Notes: generated by a model not told the origin, from the sequence alone. A DNA stretch of 64,000 bases from JACCZZ01 sp044227805 (GCA_044227805.1 JBGAWA010000006.1:4375-68374), one strand, 5' to 3'. Positions 53,078 through 63,570 are shown, counted from the first letter of the stretch. Translations and numbers: made by a program.

Positions 53078-55543
53078 ATGAAACCTCTACTCTTTGCTCG
53101 CATCACCGCCATGCTGTTGATGTTGCTTATACTGAATATGTCCATCAGCGGTGCGCAACCAATCATCACTTCTTTTACACCCAAGACCGGTTGTGCCGGT
53201 ACCACAGTTACCATCAACGGTACAGCTTTTACCGGAACCACTGACGTTGCATTTGGTGGCATTCCCGCAACCTCCTTCGTGGTGGTGAATGGCAAGACGA
53301 TAACGGCAGTGGTGGGCGATGGAGCATCCGGTGCTGTCACCGTTACCAAGTCAAGTGGTACGGCTACCCTGGATGGCTTCACACACTTCACACCTACCTG
53401 GTACCCTGATGCTGATCTCGACGGATATGGCAATGCAGATGCTCCGCTTGCTCTCTGCTTCAAACCGGCAGGATATATGACTGACACTACTGATTGCGAT
53501 GACACCAATCCTGCCATCCACCCTGAAGGCTATGAAATCGTCAATGGCGTTGATGACAACTGTAATGGCCTACTGGATGATGCCCCGCCGTTCATCACTT
53601 CCTTCTCGCCAGCCGCAGGAGACATCGGTAGTTCCGTCAATATTACCGGTATTAATTTCAGTACGGATCCAGCGGAGAACATCGTATATTTTGGTGCAAC
53701 AAGGGCAGTTGTTACAGCTGCTTCCGCAACAAGCCTCACTGTTACAGTACCTGTCGGCGCCACTTATCATCCAATTAGCATCATCAACCAATACGGGTTG
53801 ACAGGCTGGTCGGAACAGCCCTTTCTGGTAACCATTGGTACAGGCTGCGCTGTTGAACCCGGACTATATCAGGAGGCGCAAACCATCTCTTCAGCCAATC
53901 ATCTTCCTGCTTACGTAGCTGATATGGATGCAGATGGCAAACCGGACTTAACATCCATTTCAAACAATGAATATTATGACTATTACATCACCGTGGACCG
54001 CAATACCAGCAGCCCCGATTCCATTTCCTTATCGTCATTCTTCACTTACATTCCGGAATATTGGGTGTGGAATTACTCTATCAACGACTTTGACGGTGAC
54101 GGCAAACCTGATTTTTATGAAAGCTATTTGGGAAGCTGGGCCAGCTATGTCAAAGTTTTCAGAAATACCAGTACACCAGGCTCTATCTCCTTTCAACAAG
54201 AACAGGACCTTCCCGTGGGTGCAGAACAAGTGAATGCACTGTCTGTTGGCGATATGAATGCAGACGGAAAGGCTGATTTACTGATCGCCACTTCAGTCGA
54301 AGCATATTTAACAATATTTAAAAACACGAGTGTTCCTGGTTCCATTTCCTTCAGTGAGGCGGGTGATATTGACTATGGAGGTAATTGGAATCATTGGATC
54401 ACTACGGCTGGATTAGCCGACTTCGATGGTGATAGGATGCCGGATGTGGTTATGACCGGCAACTTCGATTCCAATGGAGAGGATTTTCAAGGAATCTCGC
54501 TGATTCGCAATAAAGGAGTGCCGGGTTCATTTGCATTTGACCCTCGCTACGATTTATATTCCATTCCTGAAAATATTTTTGGCTACTATTTATTGACAGG
54601 TGATCTGGATGGGGATGGCAAAACTGATCTCATTGCCGGTGGTGACAGTATTTTGATTTTCAGAAACAACAGCACCGTGGGTAATTTGAACTTTGTACAA
54701 CCCATTGCACTCGGTTCAATAGGTTTTTATACTATAAATGATATAAATGGCGACGGAAAACCTGACCTGGTTTCATCACTCAACGGCGAGTTGGCGGTAC
54801 TTGAAAACATCAGTTCGCCGGGATCCATTTTGTTTACCTTGAAAACAGGGCTGGCACCCTTGAGCTGGTTCACCATCATTGACCTGAACATAGATGGAAA
54901 GACGGACCTTCTCAGCAGCGTTGACAACGATCATTTTAACTATTTACGCAACCAGTGTACACCGATTACCTGTCATTTGCCCGACTCGTTCAATAGCAGC
55001 GTGACTGCCAACAGTGCCACACTTTATTGGAATGGGGTGGATAATGCCACACTCTATAAACTGCGCTACAAAGTGTCCGGCACGGATGCATGGACTACAC
55101 TAACTAAAATCCATTCTGCTCCGGTAACTGTTTCCACTTTACTACCTCACACCAAATACTTCTGGCAGGTTAAGACAATTTGTGATGCCCATCAAAATAT
55201 CGTATCAGACTGGTCGGTGAAGCAGTCATTCAGAACCGCTTCCGCGAAACTCAATACAGAAGCGATCACCACACTGGAAGTATTTCCAAATCCATTCACC
55301 ACTACAGCCACTGTTGCATTCGCTGTCGCCACTGACTCCAGGGTAACGATTGAATTATTTGATGTACTCGGAAAACCGGTGTTCACCCTGATAGATGAAA
55401 ATTTATCAGCAGGGCACTATAACCGGTTGCTGAGCAATGCAAGGCTGAGGGAAGGAATCTATTTCATCAAACTCCGCACGGTTGATATCAATGAAACGCA
55501 ACAGGTGATGATGAAGAAGATTGTGGTGGAAAGTGATCGATAA
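53078..55543 (+). CDS. T9SS cargo with IPT/TIG, MopE, FG-GAP repeats and FN3
   Basis: The 821-residue product begins with a signal peptide ending NMSISGAQ. Then come an IPT/TIG domain (SFTPKTGCAGTTVTINGTAF), a MopE motif (DCDDTNPAIHPEGYEIVNG with DDNCNGLLDDA) and a second IPT/TIG domain (FITSFSPAAGDIGSSVNIT). At least six FG-GAP/VCBS-type repeats follow, each with a calcium-loop such as DMDADGKPDL, DFDGDGKPDF, DMNADGKADL, DLDGDGKTDL. They probably form a beta-propeller. A fibronectin type III domain precedes the T9SS type A tail (LEVFPNPFTTTATV, ending MKKIVVESDR). The protein should be displayed on the surface and bind calcium; the partner is unknown. Confidence 0.88.
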   Translation: MKPLLFARITAMLLMLLILNMSISGAQPIITSFTPKTGCAGTTVTINGTAFTGTTDVAFGGIPATSFVVVNGKTITAVVGDGASGAVTVTKSSGTATLDGFTHFTPTWYPDADLDGYGNADAPLALCFKPAGYMTDTTDCDDTNPAIHPEGYEIVNGVDDNCNGLLDDAPPFITSFSPAAGDIGSSVNITGINFSTDPAENIVYFGATRAVVTAASATSLTVTVPVGATYHPISIINQYGLTGWSEQPFLVTIGTGCAVEPGLYQEAQTISSANHLPAYVADMDADGKPDLTSISNNEYYDYYITVDRNTSSPDSISLSSFFTYIPEYWVWNYSINDFDGDGKPDFYESYLGSWASYVKVFRNTSTPGSISFQQEQDLPVGAEQVNALSVGDMNADGKADLLIATSVEAYLTIFKNTSVPGSISFSEAGDIDYGGNWNHWITTAGLADFDGDRMPDVVMTGNFDSNGEDFQGISLIRNKGVPGSFAFDPRYDLYSIPENIFGYYLLTGDLDGDGKTDLIAGGDSILIFRNNSTVGNLNFVQPIALGSIGFYTINDINGDGKPDLVSSLNGELAVLENISSPGSILFTLKTGLAPLSWFTIIDLNIDGKTDLLSSVDNDHFNYLRNQCTPITCHLPDSFNSSVTANSATLYWNGVDNATLYKLRYKVSGTDAWTTLTKIHSAPVTVSTLLPHTKYFWQVKTICDAHQNIVSDWSVKQSFRTASAKLNTEAITTLEVFPNPFTTTATVAFAVATDSRVTIELFDVLGKPVFTLIDENLSAGHYNRLLSNARLREGIYFIKLRTVDINETQQVMMKKIVVESDR

Positions 55544-56190
55544 AGCATTGCTGTTCTGAAACTGTGAACGATCAATCAACTAACTATAGCAGGATGCATG
55601 CATCCTGAAAACCAACCCGATGGCTGTAATAGCAATATCAATCATGATAGCGCCATTTATTACAGCCATCTTCATCTGTATGCTATCACCGGAAAAATAT
55701 TAGAAATAGCAATGAAAATAACTATATCCAAAGACTGCTGCTCCTCTGCATTCGATTGTTGATTTCTTTCATCGGCATCTACCCTGTAAAACTTACTCTC
55801 GATGATAAAACATGATCCGGAAAATTACAGTGCCTTGATGAAGTTGCCGCATAAATGATGCTGCCATGATCCAGCGATTTGTAAAAGAAAAAATTACGCG
55901 GAACAGCAGAAAATCACATACGCTTTATAAAAATACTCAATATCATCATTGAGAAATTACAGAAACAAATCAACGAATTCCATATGACGGATGTCATTTT
56001 TTAGCCTCCGGCAATGTTTGATTTTTGACTGCCGGTAAACTGAAGGGGATAATGTTGCCTGCTCAAATGATGAAATACTATGATAAAACGAGCCTTCTTT
56101 CGCACCGCCATGCGGTGTGCCGCCCATCAAAGGCAGTAGTGCAGCGGAGCATGTTTCCGGTAACCAAATGTTCTTCAAACAACAATTGTC
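55544..56190. other. Intergenic gap with two palindromes
   Basis: A perfect 18-bp palindrome CAGGATGCATGCATCCTG lies at 55590-55607, and a 13-bp hairpin at 55619-55670. The remaining AT-rich sequence to 56190 shows no gene; a 105-codon minus frame at 55957-56274 has no signal, family or likely start and overlaps the next gene. Confidence 0.45.
55619..55670 (+). terminator. Long perfect hairpin, possible terminator
   Basis: GATGGCTGTAATA (55619-55631) pairs perfectly with TATTACAGCCATC (55658-55670) around a 26-nt loop, 76 bp past the stop of the FG-GAP gene. It is placed like a terminator but has no T-tract. It may instead be a repeat or a structured RNA end. Confidence 0.4.
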
Positions 56191-59091
56191 ATGAATAGCG
56201 GCTCCGATACATTGTTGAAAGAAACGAAATACAGAAAAGTCAGGTGGCTGATGATGCACGCATTGATCATTCAAAACTTCTTACCATTCAGGCGGTATCC
56301 ATGGATTCCGGTTTTCCTCCTGCTCTGTTTTTCCTATCCGGCTAAACTATTTGCCAATGTCACGATCACCATTGGAGGCGTTGCCAATACGTCGTACCTC
56401 TTAAACAACCTGACATACCCGGGCTACACTCCGCTTGGAACGATTGTAATTCTGGAAGGCGCGGCAAATGATATCTCACAAGCCGGCGGCACGTTACTGC
56501 TTAACTGCCCGGCCGGATTTGAGTTTCAGGCCGGCGCAGGCAGCGCTTCCAGCACTGCAGCACCCGACATCATCAGTGCCAGCATAACCACGGTCAGCGC
56601 TTCGCAGATTTCTATCGCCATAGTCGGTAATGGTGCAGGGACAGCCTGTTGCGATCAGATCACGATCACCGGTATTTTTGTGAGGGCGGCGGCACTTTGT
56701 CCTGTTGCTGCCAGCGGCAGCATCACCAAAGACGCGGCAAGTTCGCAATCGATTATCGGAGTGGTGAACGGCGTCACCCCATTCGGAACACTTTCGCAGG
56801 CAAGCCCGGCGTTGGCCACCAACAACATTCTTGGATCGCCATTATGCCAGGGTGCTGCCGTCAGCGTTCCTTACACGGCCTGTGGTTTCAGCACAGGAAA
56901 TATTTTCACCGCCCAGCTTTCCGATGAAAACGGTTCCTTCACTACACCCATTGCCATTGGTACGATAGCTGCCACTGCTTCCGGAACCATCAACGCCATA
57001 CTGCCCGGAACAATCAATACCGGCACCGGCTACAGGATAAGAGTAACAGCCAGCAATCCGATCGTAACAGGCAGCGACAATGGAATCAACCTATCCGTCA
57101 TTTCGCCCATTAGCACCGGTTCTGTTTCTTATACCCCTGCTTGCCCCGGAGGTGCGGTTACCGTTCCTTATACGGTGAACAGCAGTTGCACTGCTTTCAA
57201 TGCCGGAAATATTTTCACGGCTCAATTATCTGATGCCTCTGGCTCATTTGCCGCGCCTGTTATTATCGGCTCATTATCTGCCACCACCAGCGGAACAATC
57301 AATGCCATTATTCCGGGAGGAACCACTACCGGAAACGGCTACAGGATAAGGGTGGTCAGTTCCAGTCCTGCTTTCACAGGCACCATGAACAGCAGCACGG
57401 CCGTTGTCACCAAAAACTTATGGGCAAGTCATTTAAACTGGCAGATCCTCTGGACATCAGGAGATCAATTTGATGCTGGTGATATCGGTAACACCATTCA
57501 GTTCGGTGCATCTCCGCCTTCCGGACAAAATGATATTATCACCACAGCCTATTGGCCGTTAACAGCCACCTCTTGCGGTACATCATTCGGTTCAGGCACT
57601 TATATCACCTTTGGCACCACGATGGCGCGCATCGTGAATTTCAACGGGCCGTCAACTTTCACTATAGCTCCCTTAGCCACTTTGCCATTGAGTACAAACA
57701 CTGTTTGCAATGGCAGCCTGGTAAACGTTAAATATGTTGTGCCGGCATCCTGCAATGTTTTCACTGCCGGAAATGTGTTCACCGCAGAATTGTCTGATGC
57801 ATCGGGATCATTTGCTTCACCAACTGTGATCGGTTCCCTTTCATCTACTACATCAGGCACCATTGCTGCTACCCTGCCACTCTCCACGCCTATCGGGGCG
57901 GGTTACAGGATACGCGTCAGATCATCTTCACCCGCCCTTACCGGAAATGATAACGGGACCGCCATTTCCAATCAGTCTATCGCAGCATCTGTTACAGGTT
58001 CACCCTTTTGCGCGAACAGCACGATAGGCGTTTCTTATACGGTGGCATGTCCGTCTTCGTTAAGCGCAGGCAATATTTTCACGGTTGAACTATCTGATCC
58101 TTCCGGCTCTTTTACATCAGGCACTACTGTGTTGGGCAGCCTGACATCCACAGCAGGCAGCGGCACCATATTAGCCTCCATCCCAACCGGCACTGCAGCC
58201 TCTGGCCTTTACAGGGTCAGGATAAAAAGTTCAGCTGTTGCTTTCACGGGCAGCGACAACGGAAGCGATATCACCATCACGGCACCCTGTAATTCAGCCT
58301 CCACCTCCTTCATTCAAACCATTGGTGAAGCAAACCAGTCCGCTATCTACTCCGTTCAGCTCACTGCTGCGGGTGGCTATACGGTTTTGGGCAATGCGGG
58401 CAGCAGTAATGCCAATCCGGGAGATTACTATCCGGCAGTCGTTTACCTGAATACATCCGATATTTTTTTATCCAATATCAATCCTGATGGCAGCATCCTC
58501 TGGCAGAAATCGTTTGCTGTGATGCAGTACAATGCTTACTATCATGTGCTAAGACATGAGAATACCAGTGATGGCGGGTTCATTATTGCCGGTGGTGTTG
58601 ACAATGGATGTAGTCCTTCAGGCTCATCATGCTACACGCGTCCGATGCTTATCAAGGTCACAGCAGATGGCACTGTGCAATGGAGCAAGACATACGATTG
58701 CTATACCAGCATATTCGCCTGGGGCGGATGGGCCTTTTCCGTGAAACAAACCACCGATGGAGGTTATATTGTTTGTGGTCCGCAGATGGAAGGCTACACC
58801 GTTCCGTACCTGATGAAACTGGATGCCAGTGGTAACGTAACCTGGAAGTATTCCTATGGCTCCAACGGTGGCGCCATCTGTTGCACGGAAGAAGCACGGG
58901 CCGTGCGGCAGACGAGCGACGGAGGTTATGCACTCCTGGCTCCGGGCGGCGACTACAGTATGGGTGGTTCCTTTGACCTGATAAAAGTAAATTCATCAGG
59001 AGCTGTGCAATGGTCCAACTCTTTTCATTACGGAACAGGCACCGGTATGGATATGATTTACAGACCACCGCAGATGGTGGTTTTATCATGA
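56191..59091 (+). CDS. Giant T9SS-type surface protein, first part of a frameshifted gene
   Basis: The 966 codons start with a long n-region; the true start may be the MM at 56251, after which WIPVFLLLCFSYPAKLFA forms the signal. The body has tandem Ig-like repeats opening with patterns such as GNIFTAQLSDENGSF, GNIFTAQLSDASGSF, GNVFTAELSDASGSF and GNIFTVELSDPSGSF. Each is followed by GTIxAxxPxxxxTGxGYRIRVxSS, as in Bacteroidota adhesins. From about residue 700 a different repeat begins, with QTTDGGYIV or QTSDGGYAL every 50 residues (beta-propeller-like). The frame ends at 59091 in the middle of one such repeat because of a missing base near 59057. The rest of the gene continues at 59183 after a second shift. 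The complete protein would have about 1320 residues. Confidence 0.85.
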   Translation: MNSGSDTLLKETKYRKVRWLMMHALIIQNFLPFRRYPWIPVFLLLCFSYPAKLFANVTITIGGVANTSYLLNNLTYPGYTPLGTIVILEGAANDISQAGGTLLLNCPAGFEFQAGAGSASSTAAPDIISASITTVSASQISIAIVGNGAGTACCDQITITGIFVRAAALCPVAASGSITKDAASSQSIIGVVNGVTPFGTLSQASPALATNNILGSPLCQGAAVSVPYTACGFSTGNIFTAQLSDENGSFTTPIAIGTIAATASGTINAILPGTINTGTGYRIRVTASNPIVTGSDNGINLSVISPISTGSVSYTPACPGGAVTVPYTVNSSCTAFNAGNIFTAQLSDASGSFAAPVIIGSLSATTSGTINAIIPGGTTTGNGYRIRVVSSSPAFTGTMNSSTAVVTKNLWASHLNWQILWTSGDQFDAGDIGNTIQFGASPPSGQNDIITTAYWPLTATSCGTSFGSGTYITFGTTMARIVNFNGPSTFTIAPLATLPLSTNTVCNGSLVNVKYVVPASCNVFTAGNVFTAELSDASGSFASPTVIGSLSSTTSGTIAATLPLSTPIGAGYRIRVRSSSPALTGNDNGTAISNQSIAASVTGSPFCANSTIGVSYTVACPSSLSAGNIFTVELSDPSGSFTSGTTVLGSLTSTAGSGTILASIPTGTAASGLYRVRIKSSAVAFTGSDNGSDITITAPCNSASTSFIQTIGEANQSAIYSVQLTAAGGYTVLGNAGSSNANPGDYYPAVVYLNTSDIFLSNINPDGSILWQKSFAVMQYNAYYHVLRHENTSDGGFIIAGGVDNGCSPSGSSCYTRPMLIKVTADGTVQWSKTYDCYTSIFAWGGWAFSVKQTTDGGYIVCGPQMEGYTVPYLMKLDASGNVTWKYSYGSNGGAICCTEEARAVRQTSDGGYALLAPGGDYSMGGSFDLIKVNSSGAVQWSNSFHYGTGTGMDMIYRPPQMVVLS

Positions 59092-59182
59092 CAGGCAACT
59101 CCACTACAAACGGGATTTTCCTGGTAAAGGCGAATGCAAGCGGCGCGGCGCAGGGGGAAAAACCTTCAGCTACAATGGCGGC

Positions 59183-60154
59183 ATGAGCAACGCTGTCTGG
59201 CAAACAAGTGATGGCGGATTTGCTGTTACCGGTACAGCCAACGGAGACGCCATCTTGATTAAGACCAATGCTTCCGGGTCTTTACTATGGGCCAAAGCAT
59301 TCAACCTTGGTACTACAGACCGGGGAATGGATGTGAAACAAACACCAGACGGAGGATTTGTAATAGCAGGTTATACAAACAGCTTTGGCAACAAAGGAAT
59401 ATTGATCAAAACCGATGTGAACGGAAACAGTGTTTGTTGCGGAAATGATATCACAGCTCTCATTACGACAGGTTCAGGCGTATCTTCCGGCAGTATCGCC
59501 TATGGTACCAATGCAACAGCACTGGCGACAGGTTCCACTGCACAGACAATTGCAAGTGGCGGAACAGTGACCTCCAGCATAATCTGCAGTTCATTGATTT
59601 CAACTTTGCCGATTGAGTTAATTGCATTCACTGCACAACTCATGACGAATAAAACGGTACTGACCTCGTGGGCCACAGCATCCGAATTGAACAATGACTA
59701 TTTCCTGGTGGAAAAAAGCACGGATGCAGCAACCTTTGAGGTAATTGGTAAAGTGAAAGGCGCGGGAAATTCCACACACGGACAAGCCTATTCATTTGAA
59801 GATCAAAATCCATTGACCGGCATCAGTTACTACCGTTTGAAACAGGTTGATTTTGACGGAACAACTACTTATTCAAATACCGTGGCTGTAAAGAACTACC
59901 CTCCGAACTTCCTCCATGTATATCCCAATCCAGCCAGTGATGTTCTCTATTATGATGTATTCCTGGTAGCAGATGAAACCATAACAGTGCAGGTTACGGA
60001 TATGACAGGCAGGGTATTCATCAACAAACAACAACAGCTGCAGAAAGGGAATTCAAGCGGTGTGCTGGATATAATATCATTGGAGCACGGTCTCTATTTT
60101 CTAAAAATAGAGGAGGCTCATACAACTTTCATAGCCAGATTCATCAGGCAGTAG
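59183..60154 (+). CDS. Second part of the same gene: propeller repeats, T9SS tail
   Basis: This 323-codon frame opens inside the propeller region (NAVWQTSDGGFAVTGTANGD, then MDVKQTPDGGFVIAG). It continues with LPIELIAFTAQL, a common linker before Bacteroidota sorting domains. It ends with a T9SS type A tail (LHVYPNPASDVLYYD, GLYFLKIEEAHT, final ARFIRQ). It has no own signal peptide and its ATG is an internal Met. Between 59058 and 59182 a third frame carries LQTTADGGFIMTGNSTTNG, the missing repeat. Restoring one T near 59057 and one T near 59152 (CAGTGGGGA in place of CAGGGGGA, giving QWGKTFSYNG) makes one continuous gene. It is either a sequencing error or a pseudogene. Confidence 0.85.
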   Translation: MSNAVWQTSDGGFAVTGTANGDAILIKTNASGSLLWAKAFNLGTTDRGMDVKQTPDGGFVIAGYTNSFGNKGILIKTDVNGNSVCCGNDITALITTGSGVSSGSIAYGTNATALATGSTAQTIASGGTVTSSIICSSLISTLPIELIAFTAQLMTNKTVLTSWATASELNNDYFLVEKSTDAATFEVIGKVKGAGNSTHGQAYSFEDQNPLTGISYYRLKQVDFDGTTTYSNTVAVKNYPPNFLHVYPNPASDVLYYDVFLVADETITVQVTDMTGRVFINKQQQLQKGNSSGVLDIISLEHGLYFLKIEEAHTTFIARFIRQ

Positions 60155-60575
60155 GCCGGAATCACTATCATTTATTAATCGCGGATAGTTCAACTGAATA
60201 TTGAGTAGCACATTTTGATGGCACTTATAAAAAGAGGCGATGAAAAATCTTTCAACACTTTTCATCTCCATTGCTTCAGCAATGATCTTATGGATGCATT
60301 GCATAGATAACAGGTCATATGCAAATAGCCATTCCAAAATAAATTCGTGTATCATCAGTCAGTCACCTGGCGGTGAAGCTTGGGCAGCCATTGGGCTGTG
60401 CCTTCCGCCATCAACGATGCACAAATTGGGCAAGATGATCTGTTTCTCCAGAGCAATGGCCATGAAGAGGGAAGAGCTTCCGATGAAAAAAATGTTTCAG
60501 TGATTTATCATAAACAGTAACGGATGTTTAGTTGAAAATAAAACACCAGAAAAATGAATCCTAAAATCATGTACT
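60155..60575. other. Intergenic gap with a doubtful small ORF
   Basis: An 87-codon plus frame at 60240-60503 begins MKNLSTLFISIASAMILWMH, signal-like, but the rest is compositionally unremarkable and matches no family I know. I give it low weight. No repeat or RNA gene is visible. Confidence 0.3.
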
Positions 60576-62975
60576 ATGAAAACGAAACTATTCTTACTCA
60601 TTTTGTGGATGGCAGTTAACCTGCCCTTCAGCCTTGCACAAAACACTTGGACACAGAAAGCCTATTTTGGCGGATCACCGAGATACTATGCCACCGGCTT
60701 CAGCATCGGTGACAAAGGCTACCTGGCTACCGGCATAAGAGATGATGGCATCTATCACTTTTACAGCGATGTATGGGAATATAATCCAACAACTAATACA
60801 TGGTCGCAGAAAGCCGATGTAGGTGGTGCCGTCCGCTGTATGGCAGTAGGTTTCAGTATTGCCGGCAAAGGATACATCGGAACAGGCTGGAATGAACTGG
60901 CCGGCTCCATGAATGATTTCTGGGAATACAATCCCGACAACAATACCTGGACGCAGAAAGCACCTTTCCCCGGCACAGCACGCAATTGTGCTATCGGCTT
61001 CAGCATTGATGACAAAGGATATATAGGCACCGGCTATGACGGAGATTATAGAAATGATTTCTGGGAATACAATCCTTCTGCCGATACATGGATGGCAAAA
61101 GCCTCACTGCCCGCTGCAGGCAGAATGTCGGCCACTGCATTCAGCATCGGTGATTACGGGTACATCACCACCGGCGCTAACTTCGCTTACGCTGATTACT
61201 TCAAAGACTGCTGGCAATACAATCCCGCATCAGACAGCTGGCTGCAAAAAGCAGACTTTGCCGGACAAGGCCGTTGGATTGCTTCCGGATTTAACATCGG
61301 CAACAAAGGATATGTCGGTTGCGGCGCTGTAACCACGTACCGAAAAGATTTCTGGGAATATGATCCTTCCCTCAACACCTGGACACAAAAAGCTGATGCA
61401 GGCACTATTGAACGGTGCGCCGCAACTGGTTTCAGCATAGGAAACAAAGGCTATATCGGTACAGGGCTCGACTACGCCTGGAATCAATACAATGATTTCT
61501 GGGAATATACCTTGCCGGCAGATCCAACATTTGATCTGCTGACCTTAACGGCAGCAACCATAAACCTGAATGTCGATACCATCGTCACTGGCATTGATCC
61601 TGCTGCTACGTTAGTGGCTACCTTCTCTACAGACGTTGCTGCCGCTACGGCTAACAACACAAACATTACCCTCTCGCGCAGCTATGATGGTGCAGCAGCG
61701 GAATACAACATCACCACTACCGGCAATACAATCACGATTGATCCCCTTCATCAGCTGGGTTACGCAACAAGCTATCACTTGCAGTTTACCAATGCGCTGA
61801 GCGGCACCAATGGTACAGCCTGCCTGTTAACCGACCGCTATTTTACTACTTCCGGATCATTCGTACCAGCCGGTGAAGTTGCCTACTGGAATTTTGAAAA
61901 CAACACCATTGATCAGATCGGCGGACTGACAGCCACAGCGGAAATCGACCTGCTGTATGCCAACTCCTACAATCCTATGGAAGGGAAAGCCGCAAGCTTT
62001 AATGGCACCACCACCCTCGTGGAATTTCCTGCCGCAGATCCGTTGATGAACTCACCTGACTTCGCCATTTCGTGCTGGGTGAATACTTCATCCGTCAATC
62101 ATGAAGGACGCAATCACTGGATATTCGGGATGGGCGCCTATCATGGTTTCGATTTTGAAATCAACGCGGAGTATGAATGGTGCAAGTTTGTTTCAAGTTA
62201 CGAGTTGTCCGATGGCACCACCGCTTCCAAAGACCTCTCCTTCGCTGCGGATGGAAAGACCAAAGATAATGGCGGATGGCAAGGCTGGACTTATTGCAAA
62301 GACTTGTCGGCAACGGGCGGGCTTGCATCACTGCTGAAAGATCAATGGGCACACATTGCCTGCACATACAACAGCGCAACAAGGGAAGGTAAAATGTATA
62401 TCAATGGTGAACTGATGTTTGCGCAGGACTTCGACCTCTGGCCTGCATCCGATCCCATTGTATCATCGGTTGGATTACAATACGGAGGGTTGCCCCCTGA
62501 TGTGGTGAATGATTTCGCGCTCGGCTTCAATCAGTCGAGGGCAGGCACTCTGTGGGATGAAGAAACATGGGGAGGATATGATTTCAGCACAGCCTATCAC
62601 TTCGCCGGTCTGCTCGACAACCTGCATATCTTTCACGAAGTGCTTTCCGCTGATGATGTTTTCATGTTGTTTAATGCGGAAGGCGAAGTGATCAGCAATA
62701 GCCCAATGATTACCGCTGCCGGTCTGACACTGCATGTCTATCCCAATCCCTGCCAATCAACAGCGACTCTCACATTTACTGCCGTATCAGCAGGTGAAGT
62801 GCAAATCCTTTTATACGATGCTGCCGGCAGGCAACTGAAAACAGTGCTGCAGGAAAATGTGGCGCAAGGCAATCACGCTGATTTCATTGATGTCAGTGAC
62901 CTCCAACCTGGCCTTTACCTGGTGAAAGCCATCTTAAACAATGAAGTCATGATTCAAAAATTAGTGGTGGATTAG
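60576..62975 (+). CDS. T9SS cargo with Kelch-type propeller and LamG domains
   Basis: The 799-residue product begins with the signal peptide MKTKLFLLILWMAVNLPFSL, cut after LAQ. Six Kelch-like units follow, each with a FSIGDKGYIGTG-type strand, then DFWEYNPxxNTWTQKA (for example DVWEYNPTTNTWSQKADVGG). They form a propeller of about 310 residues. Next is an Ig-like segment (about 320-430) and a concanavalin-like LamG domain (WNFENNTIDQIGGLTA, later AHIACTYNSATREGKMYINGE and GLLDNLHIFHEVLSADDV), which usually binds sugars or other ligands. The T9SS type A tail (LHVYPNPCQSTATLTF, ending QKLVVD) closes the protein. It is a likely surface-displayed binding protein. Its neighbours are other cargo genes. 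Confidence 0.87.
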   Translation: MKTKLFLLILWMAVNLPFSLAQNTWTQKAYFGGSPRYYATGFSIGDKGYLATGIRDDGIYHFYSDVWEYNPTTNTWSQKADVGGAVRCMAVGFSIAGKGYIGTGWNELAGSMNDFWEYNPDNNTWTQKAPFPGTARNCAIGFSIDDKGYIGTGYDGDYRNDFWEYNPSADTWMAKASLPAAGRMSATAFSIGDYGYITTGANFAYADYFKDCWQYNPASDSWLQKADFAGQGRWIASGFNIGNKGYVGCGAVTTYRKDFWEYDPSLNTWTQKADAGTIERCAATGFSIGNKGYIGTGLDYAWNQYNDFWEYTLPADPTFDLLTLTAATINLNVDTIVTGIDPAATLVATFSTDVAAATANNTNITLSRSYDGAAAEYNITTTGNTITIDPLHQLGYATSYHLQFTNALSGTNGTACLLTDRYFTTSGSFVPAGEVAYWNFENNTIDQIGGLTATAEIDLLYANSYNPMEGKAASFNGTTTLVEFPAADPLMNSPDFAISCWVNTSSVNHEGRNHWIFGMGAYHGFDFEINAEYEWCKFVSSYELSDGTTASKDLSFAADGKTKDNGGWQGWTYCKDLSATGGLASLLKDQWAHIACTYNSATREGKMYINGELMFAQDFDLWPASDPIVSSVGLQYGGLPPDVVNDFALGFNQSRAGTLWDEETWGGYDFSTAYHFAGLLDNLHIFHEVLSADDVFMLFNAEGEVISNSPMITAAGLTLHVYPNPCQSTATLTFTAVSAGEVQILLYDAAGRQLKTVLQENVAQGNHADFIDVSDLQPGLYLVKAILNNEVMIQKLVVD

Positions 62976-63089
62976 CAGGTTGAGTGTAACACATGTCAAT
63001 ATTATTTTATTAAATTTAGTCATTCGTTTTCACCTCAATTTTATATCGATGAAAACGATAGTACTCCCTCTTTTCCTTTTTTGCATATA

Positions 63090-63330
63090 AACCCGGATTT
63101 TTCAGTGGAAAAATCCCGCTTCGCTGCGACTTAGAACTGCTAAGGGTTTGCTCAATTTGTCAAGAAAAGAAAATGTTTCACAAACCCTAAGCAGTTCTAC
63201 GTCGGGGTTAAACCCGTTGCCGCTTTGAAGGTTTGCTCAATTTGTCAAGAAAAGAAAATGTTTCACAAACCCTAAGCAGTTCTACGTCGGGGTTAAACCC
63301 GTTGCCGCTTTGAACTGCAAAATGTGGGAT
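63090..63330 (-). repeat. 156-bp dispersed element, inverted copy C with 85-bp internal duplication
   Basis: Read on the minus strand it matches copies A and B from end to end, but is 241 bp long because 63145-63229 is repeated without any difference at 63230-63314. The duplicated piece covers one arm of the central stem and the loop plus most of the left half. It sits between convergent T9SS cargo genes. The 67-codon minus frame through it is a by-product of the repeat. Confidence 0.8.
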
Positions 63331-63570
63331 AAACAATTTAGGTTCTAAATATGGTAAAAGCAGAGTGAAAAAATATTTCTTAACATCAGGAAAAGAGCCT
63401 TCAGCTAGCAAAGCAAAAGAGGATGAAATGAACGAAGTGGTTTGCAGAGGAGTTTAAATTAATTTGAATGATTATCGCTAAGTAAAATTTGAGGGAACGA
63501 GTAAACAACTGCAATAATCTTGACGGAACTAATGTGAGATATCATACCGGTTATTGATTATATAAATAAA

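Noticed and set aside
60240..60503. An 87-codon plus frame with a signal-like start
   Set aside because: Only the first 20 residues look plausible; the remainder resembles translated intergenic DNA.
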